A stretch of 38,048 nt of DNA from Ruminococcus sp. (GCF_024684275.1 NZ_JAIKXF010000095.1:1-38048); one strand, 5' to 3'; shown: positions 23,747 through 33,123, counted from the first letter of the stretch. Notes: a model not told the origin generated them from the letters alone. Translations and numbers: made by a program.

Positions 23747-24820
23747 ATGGCAAAGATAAAAGCGGCTGTGATCTTCGGCGGTACAGCTCGGGAACACGCC
23801 CTTTCACTGGCTTCTGCCGCAGAGGTCATAAAAAATATACCAAGAGACACCTACGAGGTCATCTCTATAGGAATAAACCGCAAGGGACGCTGGCTGTTCT
23901 TCCCCGGCTCACCCGAGGAGATAGCCGACGGAACATGGGAGCAGAACACCGACTGCACCTCAGCCTTCATTTCTCCCGATCCGCTTCACAGAGGCATCAT
24001 CACCATCGAAAACGGCGAGACCTCAGTAAAGAAAATCGACGTTGTACTGCCGATACTCATGGGTAAGCGCGGCGGCGACGGTACTATACAGGGGCTTCTT
24101 GACCTTTCGGGTATCCCCTATGTGGGCAGCGGAGTGCTTGCCTGCGCTTCATGCATGGATAAATCCCATACACATATGGTCATGGACGACTACAACATCA
24201 AGGCTCCTGAATGGGAGCTCATCACTCAGCGCGAGCTGAACGACCTTGACAGAAGATGTGCCGAGATAGCTGAGAAATTCGGCTGTAATTTAGTTGTAAA
24301 GCCTGCAAGCAGCGGCAGCAATCAGGGCATAAGCTTCGTAAACACCCCCGAGGAGTTTATCAAGGCTGTAAAGGTGGCTTTCTCCAATGACAACAAGGTC
24401 ATAGTTGAGAAATACGTCAAGGCAAGAAAGCTTGAAGCGGCAGTTTACGGCTATGATACGCCTGTCTGCTCGCCTATCGGAGAGATAATCGCCGATGACA
24501 AGCTGTACGATCCGAGCAACTTCAATGTAAGCTCGGGAGACGACCTCACTATCCCTGCGGATATACCTGCCGAGCTCAGAAACAAGGCTAAGGAGATAGC
24601 AGTTACCGCATTCAAGGCTTTAGGCTGTAAGGGACTTGCAAGAGTTGACCTCTTTCTCACCGAGAACGGAGAGCTTCTGCTCAACAAGGTAGGCACTATG
24701 CCAGGGCTCAGACAAAACAGCGTTTTCTCCAAGCTCATGGAGCAGCTGGGCTATGAGCATGAGGACCTCATAGATATGCTTCTCGAACAGGCTATCGAAA
24801 ATGCCGACAGGACTTACTGA
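23747..24820 (+). CDS. D-Ala-D-Ala ligase homologue with substituted ATP/Mg ligands
   Basis: The product is a 357-residue ATP-grasp protein, ATG behind AAAGGAG. The Ddl framework is clear: FGGTAREHALSLAS at the N terminus, GDGTIQGLLDLSGIPYVGSG (near 110-129), VVKPASSGSNQGIS (near 183-196), GLARVDLFL (near 297-304) and TMPGLRQNS (near 317-325). However the site normally reading E-x-N-T-x-PG is K314-V-G316-T-M-P-G, replacing both the Glu and the Asn that bind Mg. The ribose-contacting Glu of the hinge is Lys228 (KARKLE), and the usual GEDG is GGDG. By homology it should make D-Ala-D-Ala for cell-wall precursor, but these changes suggest an inactive or repurposed paralogue. DUF1934 and argS follow. 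Confidence 0.8.
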   Translation: MAKIKAAVIFGGTAREHALSLASAAEVIKNIPRDTYEVISIGINRKGRWLFFPGSPEEIADGTWEQNTDCTSAFISPDPLHRGIITIENGETSVKKIDVVLPILMGKRGGDGTIQGLLDLSGIPYVGSGVLACASCMDKSHTHMVMDDYNIKAPEWELITQRELNDLDRRCAEIAEKFGCNLVVKPASSGSNQGISFVNTPEEFIKAVKVAFSNDNKVIVEKYVKARKLEAAVYGYDTPVCSPIGEIIADDKLYDPSNFNVSSGDDLTIPADIPAELRNKAKEIAVTAFKALGCKGLARVDLFLTENGELLLNKVGTMPGLRQNSVFSKLMEQLGYEHEDLIDMLLEQAIENADRTY

Positions 24821-24850
24821 GCATCAACAAAGACAATTAAGGAGATAACT

Positions 24851-25273
24851 TTGAAAAATAACGTTTTGATCTCTCTTACGAGCATACAGTGGCAGGAGAA
24901 CGAAAAAAGCGAGACTGAGCTTCTCACAAAAGCAAGCTTCACCCGCGAAAACGGCTGGGATATAATCTCATACGAGGATACCTCAGCTACAGGCTTCGAG
25001 GGTTCTGTCACTACTATAAAAGTAGACGACTGCAAAAACGCTTCCATCACCCGTGAGGGCACGGCAAATTCCGTACTCTCTCTTGAGATAGGACGAAAGC
25101 ATTTCTGTCAGTACGGAACTCCCTACGGCAATTTGCAGATAGGCGTCTACACCCACGCTATAGAGAATACTCTTGCCGAAAACGGCAGGCTGTATATGAA
25201 ATATACTCTTGATCTCAATTCCTCGTATCTTTCAGATAACGAGATAATCATGACAGTACAGGCTCAGAACTGA
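24851..25273 (+). CDS. DUF1934 (YwiB-like) beta-barrel protein
   Basis: A 140-residue protein with a TTG start behind AAGGAG. It matches the DUF1934 pattern: VLISLTSIQ at the N terminus, a middle ISYEDT segment, VLSLEIGRKHFCQYGTPYGNLQIGVYT, and the C-terminal YMKYTLDLNSSYLSDNEIIM. The fold is a small lipocalin-like barrel of unknown function. Its position directly upstream of argS (23 nt) is the same as in Bacillus (ywiB-argS), which supports the call. Confidence 0.85.
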   Translation: MKNNVLISLTSIQWQENEKSETELLTKASFTRENGWDIISYEDTSATGFEGSVTTIKVDDCKNASITREGTANSVLSLEIGRKHFCQYGTPYGNLQIGVYTHAIENTLAENGRLYMKYTLDLNSSYLSDNEIIMTVQAQN

Positions 25274-25296
25274 GCCCGAAAGAAAGGATAGATATA

Positions 25297-27066
25297 ATGT
25301 CAGACCTTATCAATTCCGCCTCCCTGCGTCTCCGTGAAATAATCATGGACGCTCTCGGAGTTCTTGTATCCGAGGAAGCTATCCCAGCCACTCCGCTGCC
25401 AAGCTTCAACATCGAGATACCTGCGGATAAATCACACGGCGATTTCGCAGCAAATACCGCTATGGTATGCGCAAAGGCTCTTAAAATGCCTCCGAGAAAG
25501 ATAGCAGAGCTCATCTGCGAAAAGCTCAGCCTTGAAGGCACTATCTTCGAGAAGGCAGAGGTCGCAGGTCCGGGATTCCTCAACTTTTTCCTCGGCAGGA
25601 GCTGGTTCTCGGACGTTGTAAGAAACGTTCTTGACGAGGGCGACAGCTACGGCAAAACAGAGCTTGGCAAGGGCAAGAGGGTGCTTGTTGAGTTCGTTTC
25701 CGCAAACCCCACAGGTCCTATGCATATAGGAAATGCAAGAGGCGGCGCTATCGGAGACTGTCTCGCAAGCGTTCTCCAGTGGGCAGGCTATCACGCAGAG
25801 CGTGAGTTCTACGTAAATGACGCAGGAAACCAGATAGAGAAATTCGGCAAGTCTCTGGAGCTCAGATACTTACAGCTCTGCTCACCAAAGGGACAGGAGC
25901 TCATGGCTCAGTACAAGGACGACGCCGATAAGCTCTGCTCTGTTATCTATGAAGGCAGCGGCGAAGGCGGAGAGTTCGAGATGCCTGAGGACGTTTACCT
26001 CGGTACAGACATCATCGAACACGCAAAGAACTTCTACGACATAAACGGCAAGGCTATGGAAAGCGTTTCCGAGGAGAAGCGCAGAAAGGCTCTTGTTGAT
26101 TACGCGCTTCCTATTAATATAGCAGGTCTTGAACGTGACCTGAAAAAATACCGTATCGTTTACGACAACTGGTTCAGAGAGAGCACAGTTCACGAAAAGA
26201 ACGAGACAAAGCTGGTAGTTGACAAGCTCATGGAGGCAGGAAAAGCCTATGAGCAGGACGGCGCTATATGGTTCAAGGCTACAGAATACGGCATGGACAA
26301 GGATTTCGTTCTCAGAAGAAGCAACGGTCTTTACACATATATCGTCCCCGATATTGCCTACCACTACAACAAGCTGGTAACACGTAATTTCAACAAGGCT
26401 ATCAATGTTCTCGGCGCTGACCACCACGGCTATGTTCCGAGACTCAAGGCCGCTCTCAACGCTCTCGGTGTTGATGAGACCAAGCTTGATGTAGTTCTCA
26501 TGCAGATGGTAAGACTTGTCCGCAACGGCGAGACCGTAAAGCTCTCAAAGAGAAGCGGAAAGGCTATCACACTGGTAACTCTCCTTGACGAGATACCAAT
26601 AGATGCTGCAAGATTCTTCTTTAACCTCCGCGAGGCAAATTCACAGTTTGAGTTCGACCTCGGTCTGGCTATCGAAAAGACCTCACAGAACCCCGTATAC
26701 TACGTGCAGTACGCACACGCAAGAATTTGCAGTATGCTCAGGGCCCTTGCAGACGAAGGCATCAATATCCCTGCTTCCGCAGACCTTGACCTTCTTTCTG
26801 ATCCACGTGAGATTGAGCTTATCCGTCATCTGGCTTCACTTCCGAAGGAGATCGACCTTGCGGCTAAGACCTATGATCCTGCAAAGATCACCAAGTATAC
26901 TATTGATCTGGCAACTCTGTTCCACCGCTTCTATGACGGATGCAGCGTAAAGAACGCTGAAACAGAACAGCTCAGGGACGCTCGTATCCTCCTCAGTGCC
27001 GCAGTGCGTCAGGTACTGAAAAACACTCTGGAGATACTCAATATCACCTGTCCCGAGAAGATGTAA
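25297..27066 (+). CDS. argS: Arginyl-tRNA synthetase
   Basis: This 589-residue class I synthetase charges tRNA-Arg. The N-terminal additional domain spans about 1-115. The HIGH-type motif is ANPTGPMHIGNARG (near 144-157) and the KMSKS-like loop is VKLSKRSGKAITL (near 414-426). The anticodon-binding DALR domain forms the C terminus (FHRFYDGCSV). AAAGGATAG precedes the ATG. Likely co-transcribed with the DUF1934 gene. No missing motif. Confidence 0.95.
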   Translation: MSDLINSASLRLREIIMDALGVLVSEEAIPATPLPSFNIEIPADKSHGDFAANTAMVCAKALKMPPRKIAELICEKLSLEGTIFEKAEVAGPGFLNFFLGRSWFSDVVRNVLDEGDSYGKTELGKGKRVLVEFVSANPTGPMHIGNARGGAIGDCLASVLQWAGYHAEREFYVNDAGNQIEKFGKSLELRYLQLCSPKGQELMAQYKDDADKLCSVIYEGSGEGGEFEMPEDVYLGTDIIEHAKNFYDINGKAMESVSEEKRRKALVDYALPINIAGLERDLKKYRIVYDNWFRESTVHEKNETKLVVDKLMEAGKAYEQDGAIWFKATEYGMDKDFVLRRSNGLYTYIVPDIAYHYNKLVTRNFNKAINVLGADHHGYVPRLKAALNALGVDETKLDVVLMQMVRLVRNGETVKLSKRSGKAITLVTLLDEIPIDAARFFFNLREANSQFEFDLGLAIEKTSQNPVYYVQYAHARICSMLRALADEGINIPASADLDLLSDPREIELIRHLASLPKEIDLAAKTYDPAKITKYTIDLATLFHRFYDGCSVKNAETEQLRDARILLSAAVRQVLKNTLEILNITCPEKM

Positions 27067-27183
27067 CAATTACAATTCAAGCCGTAAAAATTACAGCTTG
27101 GTTACAAAGAAAATATTGTCTTTGGCAATTTTTTACAAAAATCAACATATCGTTAAGTCATGTTTGTGAGCCTTCAGACGAGA

Positions 27184-27200
27184 GTTAACAGTTTGTTAAC
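27184..27200. promoter_or_regulatory. 17-bp palindrome upstream of the PucR/CdaR-like gene
   Basis: GTTAACAgttTGTTAAC is a perfect 7-bp inverted repeat with a 3-nt centre. It sits ~115 bp before the ATG and overlaps the only -35-like hexamer (TTAACA) in a region with poor promoter match (TACAAT at 27222). It could be an operator, possibly autoregulatory. The rest of the 249-bp gap shows no ORF. Confidence 0.4.
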
Positions 27201-27315
27201 AAATTCAGACCAAAAATGTGTTACAATTTGTAATATGTTGAGGAGCACAACGCGCCCCGACTCTCCTTGAAGGTCCGCTCAAAATAAGATCTTATTAAGA
27301 GAAAGGATGTAAATC

Positions 27316-28401
27316 ATGTCCAACAGATTATTTCAGGGTTTAGTTCATCAGATGCGCGATTCTATCGACGCTACTATCGGTGTTGTTGACGAAACAGCTA
27401 CGATCATTGCCTGCAGCGACCTCACTCGCGTGGGTACAACTAATGAATTCGTATCTCTTGACCTCAGCGATTCACACGATATCTTTATCCGCGACGGCTT
27501 CACATACAAGCCTTTCGGTTCAAGAGTAAAGCCCGACTATGCTGTCTTCGTTGAAGGCGTAGACGACGCTGCTGCTAAATATGCAAGTATCCTTGCTATC
27601 GCACTTTCAAATATCAAGCAGTACTATGATGAGAAGTATGACAGAAACAACTTCATCAAGAACGTTATCCTCGACAATGTTCTCCCCGGAGACATCGTTA
27701 TCAAGGCAAGAGAGCTCCACTTCAATGCCGAGATAAGCCGCGCTGTATTCCTTATCAGAATAATCTCAGCTAACGACATCTCTGCATATGATGTTATTCA
27801 GAACCTCTTCCCTGACAAGAACAAGGACTTCGTATTCAATATCACTGAGACCGATATCGTTCTCGTCAAGGAGCTCAAGAGCGCTGTTGACTCAAAGGAC
27901 CTCGAAAAGCTTGCCCGCTCTATCGCTGATACTCTCAGCAGTGAGTTCTATACAAGAGTAAACGTTGGTATCGGTACAGCCGTTGTCGGCGTAAAGGACC
28001 TCGCCCGTTCATTCAAGGAGGCTCAGATGGCTCTTGAGGTCGGCAAGGTATTCGATACAGACAAGGTAATCGTAAGCTACGATAACCTCGGTATCGCACG
28101 TCTTATCTACCACCTCCCCACAACTCTCTGTGAGACATTCCTCCACGAGGTATTCAAGGTGGGAAGCATCGAATCTCTCGACCACGAAACACTCTTTACG
28201 ATCCAGAAGTTCTTCGAGAACAACCTGAATGTATCCGAAACATCAAGAAAGCTCTTCGTACACAGAAATACTCTTGTTTACAGACTCGAAAAGATCAAGA
28301 AGCTCACAGGTCTTGACCTCCGCGAGTTCGATCACGCTATCATATTCAAGATCGCTCTCATGGTAAAGAAGTACCTGTCTGCTAATCCTGTAAAGTTCTG
28401 A
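27316..28401 (+). CDS. PucR/CdaR-type transcriptional regulator
   Basis: The product has 361 residues. An N-terminal ligand-sensor region (about 1-105; VVDETATIIACSDLTRVG resembles the sugar-diacid sensor type) is followed by a GGDEF-like middle domain (about 130-270). The C-terminal helix-turn-helix of the PucR/CdaR group (FFENNLNVSETSRKLFVHRN, then TLVYRLEKIKKLTGLDLREF) is diagnostic. AGAAAGGATG precedes the ATG. The ligand is not deducible. It is immediately upstream of ftsE; whether it controls the division genes is not known. Confidence 0.85.
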   Translation: MSNRLFQGLVHQMRDSIDATIGVVDETATIIACSDLTRVGTTNEFVSLDLSDSHDIFIRDGFTYKPFGSRVKPDYAVFVEGVDDAAAKYASILAIALSNIKQYYDEKYDRNNFIKNVILDNVLPGDIVIKARELHFNAEISRAVFLIRIISANDISAYDVIQNLFPDKNKDFVFNITETDIVLVKELKSAVDSKDLEKLARSIADTLSSEFYTRVNVGIGTAVVGVKDLARSFKEAQMALEVGKVFDTDKVIVSYDNLGIARLIYHLPTTLCETFLHEVFKVGSIESLDHETLFTIQKFFENNLNVSETSRKLFVHRNTLVYRLEKIKKLTGLDLREFDHAIIFKIALMVKKYLSANPVKF

Positions 28402-28477
28402 TTATTTCTCAAAGGGGTATATGAGAACTTTTTTAGGGCGGCTCTCCGCCCTTACAGATTAAGGTAGGTGTAACCCA

Positions 28478-29485
28478 TTGGTAGAACTTAAAAACGTATC
28501 CGTGACCTACTCCAGCGGCGTTGACGCTTTGAACAACGTCAGTCTGAAGATAAACGACGGCGATTTCGCTTTCGTTGTAGGTTCATCAGGTGCGGGAAAA
28601 AGTACTATGATAAAGCTGCTTTTAAAGGAAATAGACGCTACAAGCGGTGTCGTTACCGTAAACGGATATAACCTTAATAAGCTAAAAAAACGCAAGATAC
28701 CTGAATTCCGCCGTACCCTCGGCTTTGTATTTCAGGACTTCCGCTTGATACCGTCAATGACCGTATATGAGAACATCGCATTCGTTCTCAGAGTTATCGA
28801 CGCCCCTATCAAGTACATACGCAAGAGAGTCCCATATGTTATAAGTCTTGTAGGACTCCACGCTAAAACAAACTCTTACCCTGATGAGCTGTCAGGCGGC
28901 GAAAAGCAGCGTGTGGCTATTGCCCGTGCGCTGGTAAACGATCCTCAGCTCATAATCGCCGACGAGCCTACGGGTAATATCGATCCCGAGCTCTCCTATG
29001 AGATAGTCGAGCTGCTCAAGGGCATTAACGATCAGGGTACTACTATACTCATGGTAACCCATGAGCACGATCTTGTCCGTCACTTCGGCGGACGTATCAT
29101 CAACATTACCGAGGGTGAGATCGTTTTCGACGAGGTCATCACAGGTACGGGAGACGAGCTTATCCCGGATATGGACAGCGAGATAACTCCCGAGGCTATG
29201 GCTGCCGCTATCAGCGAAGCCGAGGCTGCTGAGGATACAGAAGCTGAAGATATGGTCAATACCGAGGAGGCTATCGACCTCCCTATCGAAAATATGACCG
29301 CTGATGATATAATATCAGCTATCGGCGGCATTCCGGATACTGCTGAAAAGCCCGAAAAAGAGCTTATGAAGCCAGTAAAGGAAAATATCGATGTCGATAT
29401 TGCTCCGATTCCGAAATCAGACGAGCCTACTCCGCAGGAGCTGCTCGCCGCACTCACTGAAAAAACCGATGGGGGTGCGGAATGA
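28478..29485 (+). CDS. ftsE: Cell-division ATPase FtsE with an acidic extension
   Basis: The product is a 335-residue ABC ATPase with a TTG start behind AAGGTAGGTG. Walker A is GSSGAGKST (35-43), the signature is LSGGEKQRVAIARAL (near 139-153) and Walker B is LIIADEPTG. The conserved domain ends near 225. The remaining ~110 residues are an acidic, low-complexity tail (EAEAAEDTEAEDMVNTEEA, later PTPQELLAALTEK) absent from ordinary ~230-residue FtsE. FtsEX uses ATP to control peptidoglycan hydrolases at the septum. The stop overlaps the ftsX start by 4 nt. Confidence 0.92.
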   Translation: MVELKNVSVTYSSGVDALNNVSLKINDGDFAFVVGSSGAGKSTMIKLLLKEIDATSGVVTVNGYNLNKLKKRKIPEFRRTLGFVFQDFRLIPSMTVYENIAFVLRVIDAPIKYIRKRVPYVISLVGLHAKTNSYPDELSGGEKQRVAIARALVNDPQLIIADEPTGNIDPELSYEIVELLKGINDQGTTILMVTHEHDLVRHFGGRIINITEGEIVFDEVITGTGDELIPDMDSEITPEAMAAAISEAEAAEDTEAEDMVNTEEAIDLPIENMTADDIISAIGGIPDTAEKPEKELMKPVKENIDVDIAPIPKSDEPTPQELLAALTEKTDGGAE

Positions 29486-30393
29486 AACTAAGCGGTATAA
29501 GATACCTCGCCGATCAGGGCGTGGAAAATATCTGGAAAAATAAGATGATGGCATTCGCTACCTTCTGCGTTCTGCTCATATCTCTCCTTCTCGTGGGAAT
29601 AGCAGGTCTGTTCTATATCAACCTCAATTCCATGATAAAAGGTCTGGGAAGTCAGAATGAGGTAGTCGTCATCATGAAAGTCGGTACTACCGAGGAACAG
29701 AACTCCGCTGCTGAGGAGGCTATCAAGGCTCTCCCGAATATCGACAAGGTCGAGTTCATATCCAAGGAGGAAGCTCTCGCAAGACAGAAGGCAAGCCTTC
29801 CGAATGCTGAGAAGATATTCGACGAATATATCGGCAATGACGCAAGCTTTATGCCTGACGGCTTCAGCGTGACTGTCAAGAATACCGATAAGATAACCGA
29901 AACTACCAACAGCATAAGCTCACTGGCTAATATCCAGAGCGCTTCTGCTTCACCGCAGGTCGCTGAGTTCCTGAGAGAGCTCAGAAAGGTGGTTTCTCTC
30001 ATTGCAGGCGCTATTATCATAGCACTTGCCGTTGTTTCAATGATAATCATTTCCAATACCACTAAGGCAAGCGTTTTTGCCCGCCGTGAGGAAATACAGA
30101 TAATGAAGTATGTCGGCGCTACAAACGCCTTTATCAGACTCCCCTTCTTCGTTGAGGGTATGGTAACAGGCTTCTTCGCAGGCGCAGGTGCTTACTTCAT
30201 AACATGGGCTGTATACAGCTCGGCTTACAACATGATCAAGGAACAGGGAATGCTGATGAATACTTTCGGCGTTAGCAGCCTTATCCCATTCGATAAGATA
30301 CGGCTCTTCGTTATACTCGGCTACCTTGTTTTCGGTGCCCTTATAGGCGCTCTCGGAAGTGTGGTAAGTACAAGAAAACATATTGATGTCTGA
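29482..30393 (+). CDS. ftsX: Cell-division permease-like protein FtsX
   Basis: The product has 303 residues and starts in the ATGA overlap with ftsE. One N-terminal TM (MMAFATFCVLLISLLLVGIA, near 21-40), a large external loop (about 45-175) and three C-terminal TM segments (SLIAGAIIIALAVVSMIII; GFFAGAGAYFITWAVY; LFVILGYLVFGALIGAL) give the FtsX topology. In Firmicutes the external loop activates a PcsB/CwlO-type hydrolase, and an M23 protein with that architecture is the next gene. Confidence 0.93.
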   Translation: MKLSGIRYLADQGVENIWKNKMMAFATFCVLLISLLLVGIAGLFYINLNSMIKGLGSQNEVVVIMKVGTTEEQNSAAEEAIKALPNIDKVEFISKEEALARQKASLPNAEKIFDEYIGNDASFMPDGFSVTVKNTDKITETTNSISSLANIQSASASPQVAEFLRELRKVVSLIAGAIIIALAVVSMIIISNTTKASVFARREEIQIMKYVGATNAFIRLPFFVEGMVTGFFAGAGAYFITWAVYSSAYNMIKEQGMLMNTFGVSSLIPFDKIRLFVILGYLVFGALIGALGSVVSTRKHIDV

Positions 30394-30484
30394 TATGCTC
30401 AAAGTAAAACCGACAATATGAAATCTTACTATGAAAGGAGTGTGCTCTCGGACAGCAAGCAACTGTCCGTTACGCAGCTTAATT

Positions 30485-31867
30485 ATGGAAAAGCTACATA
30501 TTTTTAAGAAGGTCATATCCTTTGTGACAAGCTCAGCATTAGCCGCAGCATTAATCAATTTCGTTCCCTTAAATACAGGGAAAAGCTCCAACAACGCATA
30601 CGCTAAGACCATTGCAGAAATGCAGGAAGAGATCAAGTCCAACAAGGAAACTATCAGCGAGCTCCAGAACCAGCTTGACGCCCTTGCAGGCAACAAGGCT
30701 GAGGAACAGCAGTATCAGTCTGTGCTCAATGAACAGATAGATGTGATAAGCAAAAACATCGACCTTCTCAACAAGGAACTTGAAAATATCAACGCAGACA
30801 TCGAAACTGCCCAGAACAATATCGATGCTCTCGATCAGTCTATCATCGACCAGCAGAATGAGATCGACGCTAATATCGAGCTGTTCAAGCAGCGCCTCTG
30901 CGCTATGTATATCACAGGAAACGACAACCTCGCTACAGTCGTAGTCGGCACATCAAGCTTCTACGATATGATGTCGAGAGTTGAAATGGTAAACCGTATC
31001 GCTTCCTATGACGAGGAGCTCATAAACGACATTCTCGGTGATATTGCCCAGATGGAACAGTCCAAAATGGACCTTGAAACCGAAAAGCTCGCTCACAAAA
31101 TGAAGCTTGAGGAGCAGCAGAAGCGTAAGGAAGAAAAGGACGCTGAGATCGCTGTTCTCAATGAAAAATATCAGCAGACTCAGGCTGAGATCGACCGTAT
31201 CACTAAGGAAGAACAGCTGACAGAGGAAAAGAAGCGTGAGCTTGAAGCTATGAACGCTGAATTCGACGCAGAAATATCCGCTGAGATCGCCCGTCAGGCT
31301 GCGGCTGCACAGGCTGCATACGAGGCTGAACAGGCAAGACTTGCCGCTGAGAGAGCTGCTGCTGCACAGCAGGCTGCTCAGAGCAGCGGTGAGACATATT
31401 CTCCCACATATCAGCAGCCTGCATATATCCCTGCTCCTTCTGCTTCGGGATTTGCATGGCCTGCCCCGGGATTCTGCTATATCTCCAGCTACTACGGTCC
31501 GAGATGGGGCTCATTCCACGGCGGTATCGACGTAGGTGACGCCGGTATCCACGGCGGAGCAGCCTGCGCTGCAAAGTCAGGTACTGTCATCACCGTATGC
31601 AACTCATGCACTCATGACTATGCTAAAAACGGAAGCTGCGGCTGCGGCGGCGGCTATGGCAACTATGTTGTAATCTCTCACGACGGTACATACTCAACAG
31701 TTTACGGACACCTTGCTTCAGCTTGTGTTTCTGTAGGTCAGTATGTAAATCAGGGTGATGTTATCGGCTACATCGGCACTACAGGCTGGTCAACAGGTCC
31801 TCACCTCCATTTTGAAGTGCGTGTGAACGGCAGCAGAGTTGATCCTCTGGGCTACGTTAGTCCATAA
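30485..31867 (+). CDS. Coiled-coil M23 (LytM) murein hydrolase
   Basis: The product has 460 residues from the ATG at 30485, which opens a signal peptide (FKKVISFVTSSALAAALINF). A long coiled coil follows (about 40-290; EEIKSNKETISELQNQL, later EEKKRELEAMNAEF), then an Ala/Gln linker and a Tyr/Pro stretch. The M23 domain has zinc and catalytic residues in HGGID (H345, D349) and HLHFE (H440, H442); a Cys-rich insert (CNSCTHDYAKNGSCGCGG) is common in clostridial members. Architecture and position after ftsEX match the FtsEX-activated EnvC/PcsB class. The only good Shine-Dalgarno (AAAGGAG, 30434-30440) is 44 nt upstream, separated by a CGGACAG/CTGTCCG stem (30449-30469). Confidence 0.9.
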   Translation: MEKLHIFKKVISFVTSSALAAALINFVPLNTGKSSNNAYAKTIAEMQEEIKSNKETISELQNQLDALAGNKAEEQQYQSVLNEQIDVISKNIDLLNKELENINADIETAQNNIDALDQSIIDQQNEIDANIELFKQRLCAMYITGNDNLATVVVGTSSFYDMMSRVEMVNRIASYDEELINDILGDIAQMEQSKMDLETEKLAHKMKLEEQQKRKEEKDAEIAVLNEKYQQTQAEIDRITKEEQLTEEKKRELEAMNAEFDAEISAEIARQAAAAQAAYEAEQARLAAERAAAAQQAAQSSGETYSPTYQQPAYIPAPSASGFAWPAPGFCYISSYYGPRWGSFHGGIDVGDAGIHGGAACAAKSGTVITVCNSCTHDYAKNGSCGCGGGYGNYVVISHDGTYSTVYGHLASACVSVGQYVNQGDVIGYIGTTGWSTGPHLHFEVRVNGSRVDPLGYVSP

Positions 31868-31888
31868 AAATATAATAATGATAATTCA

Positions 31889-31919
31889 GGGCAGTTCAGA
31901 CAACTGCCCGAATTTTTGT
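31889..31919 (+). terminator. Terminator between M23 and S41 genes
   Basis: GGGCAGTT / AACTGCCC with a 5-nt loop is followed by AATTTTTGT. It would end the ftsEX-M23 transcript, so the S41 gene may be partly read-through or have another promoter. Confidence 0.8.
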
Positions 31920-31936
31920 CAGAAAGCGATGATAAT

Positions 31937-33109
31937 ATGAATAAGAAAATCAGTCTCGGTCTGGCGCTGAGCCTTATCGCTATCGCTTCTGCGATAACGT
32001 TTATACTGACTTCCTTTTTCTCGCTGCAAAGCTTTAACACTAAGGTGGTTGACGTAAACGAAAAGGCAAAGAAGTACAATTCACTGCAAAGTCTGGATTC
32101 CTATGTCCGCGAAAACTTCCTCGGCGAAATCGACGAGAGCAAGCTCAGCGACGGTATACTGAAAGGCTATATATCGGGACTTGACGATAAGTACTCAAAA
32201 TTTCTCTCTGAGGAGGAGTACCTCGAGGAACAGAGCGAGGACGAGGGACAGCTCATCGGTCTCGGCCTTATCCTTGACGAGGACGAGAGCGGCTATATCC
32301 GTATCGCAGGTATCAACAGCGAGTCTCCTGTTGAGGAGGCAGGTCTCCGCGAGGGCGATATAATCACAATTATCGACGGTATCGACGTTCTTGAGGCAGG
32401 CTTCGACGAGTCCGTAGAGGCTATGCGAGGCATTGAGGGCTCTGAGATAAAGCTCACCGTACGCAGAGGCGGTATAGACAGGGATTATACCTTTACACGA
32501 CGCTCTATAGAGGTAACTACTGTCAGCGGCAAAATGCTGGACGAGACTATCGGCTATATCGAGATAAACAACTTCAAGAAGAACACTCCTCAGCAGTTTG
32601 TTGACACTCTCGAAAGACTCACCTCAAACGGCGCTAAGGCGCTTATATTCGACGTACGCGACAACAACGGCGGCATGGTGGATATGCTTTCGGATTGTCT
32701 TGATCCCCTGCTTCCCGAGGGAGTTATAGCTACTGCGGAATATAAGGACGGTCACAGCGAGACACTTATCTATTCCGACGATACAAGGCTCGATGTTCCT
32801 ATGGCGGTCATCGTCAATAAGAACACAGCAAGCGCAGCAGAGCTTTTTGCGGCTTCGCTCCGTGATTTCGGCGGTGCTAAGCTGGTAGGCGAAAAGACCT
32901 ACGGCAAGGGCGTTATGCAGAAGACTACTGAGTTCAACAACAACGGTGCGGTAGTTCTTACCGTGGCTAAATACAGGACTGCGGTATCCGAGTGCTACGA
33001 CGGAGTGGGACTTGTCCCTGATGTAGCGGCTGAAAAAGGCACGACAGAGGGCTTTGATATGCAGCTTCAGGCGGCTGTCGATACTATAAGCCAAGAAATA
33101 CTTAATTAA
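31937..33109 (+). CDS. S41 family C-terminal processing protease
   Basis: The product has 390 residues. The ATG at 31937 is preferred over an upstream TTG at 31916 that lies inside the T-tract of the terminator. A signal-anchor (LGLALSLIAIASAITFILTS, about 7-26) is followed by a PDZ domain (about 95-180; GLILDEDESGYIRIAGI) and the peptidase core. The Ser-Lys dyad is S299 (NTASAAEL) and K324 (TYGKG), 25 apart as usual. CtpA/B-type proteases trim or activate envelope proteins; here it follows a peptidoglycan hydrolase, which may be a substrate (inference). A terminator derived from a repeat unit follows. Confidence 0.92.
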   Translation: MNKKISLGLALSLIAIASAITFILTSFFSLQSFNTKVVDVNEKAKKYNSLQSLDSYVRENFLGEIDESKLSDGILKGYISGLDDKYSKFLSEEEYLEEQSEDEGQLIGLGLILDEDESGYIRIAGINSESPVEEAGLREGDIITIIDGIDVLEAGFDESVEAMRGIEGSEIKLTVRRGGIDRDYTFTRRSIEVTTVSGKMLDETIGYIEINNFKKNTPQQFVDTLERLTSNGAKALIFDVRDNNGGMVDMLSDCLDPLLPEGVIATAEYKDGHSETLIYSDDTRLDVPMAVIVNKNTASAAELFAASLRDFGGAKLVGEKTYGKGVMQKTTEFNNNGAVVLTVAKYRTAVSECYDGVGLVPDVAAEKGTTEGFDMQLQAAVDTISQEILN

Positions 33110-33123
33110 TGCATAATTTTTTG

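Noticed and set aside
30431..30484. Start of the M23 hydrolase at ATG 30431
   Set aside because: It would add 18 residues before the signal peptide, and the only Shine-Dalgarno lies inside those codons.
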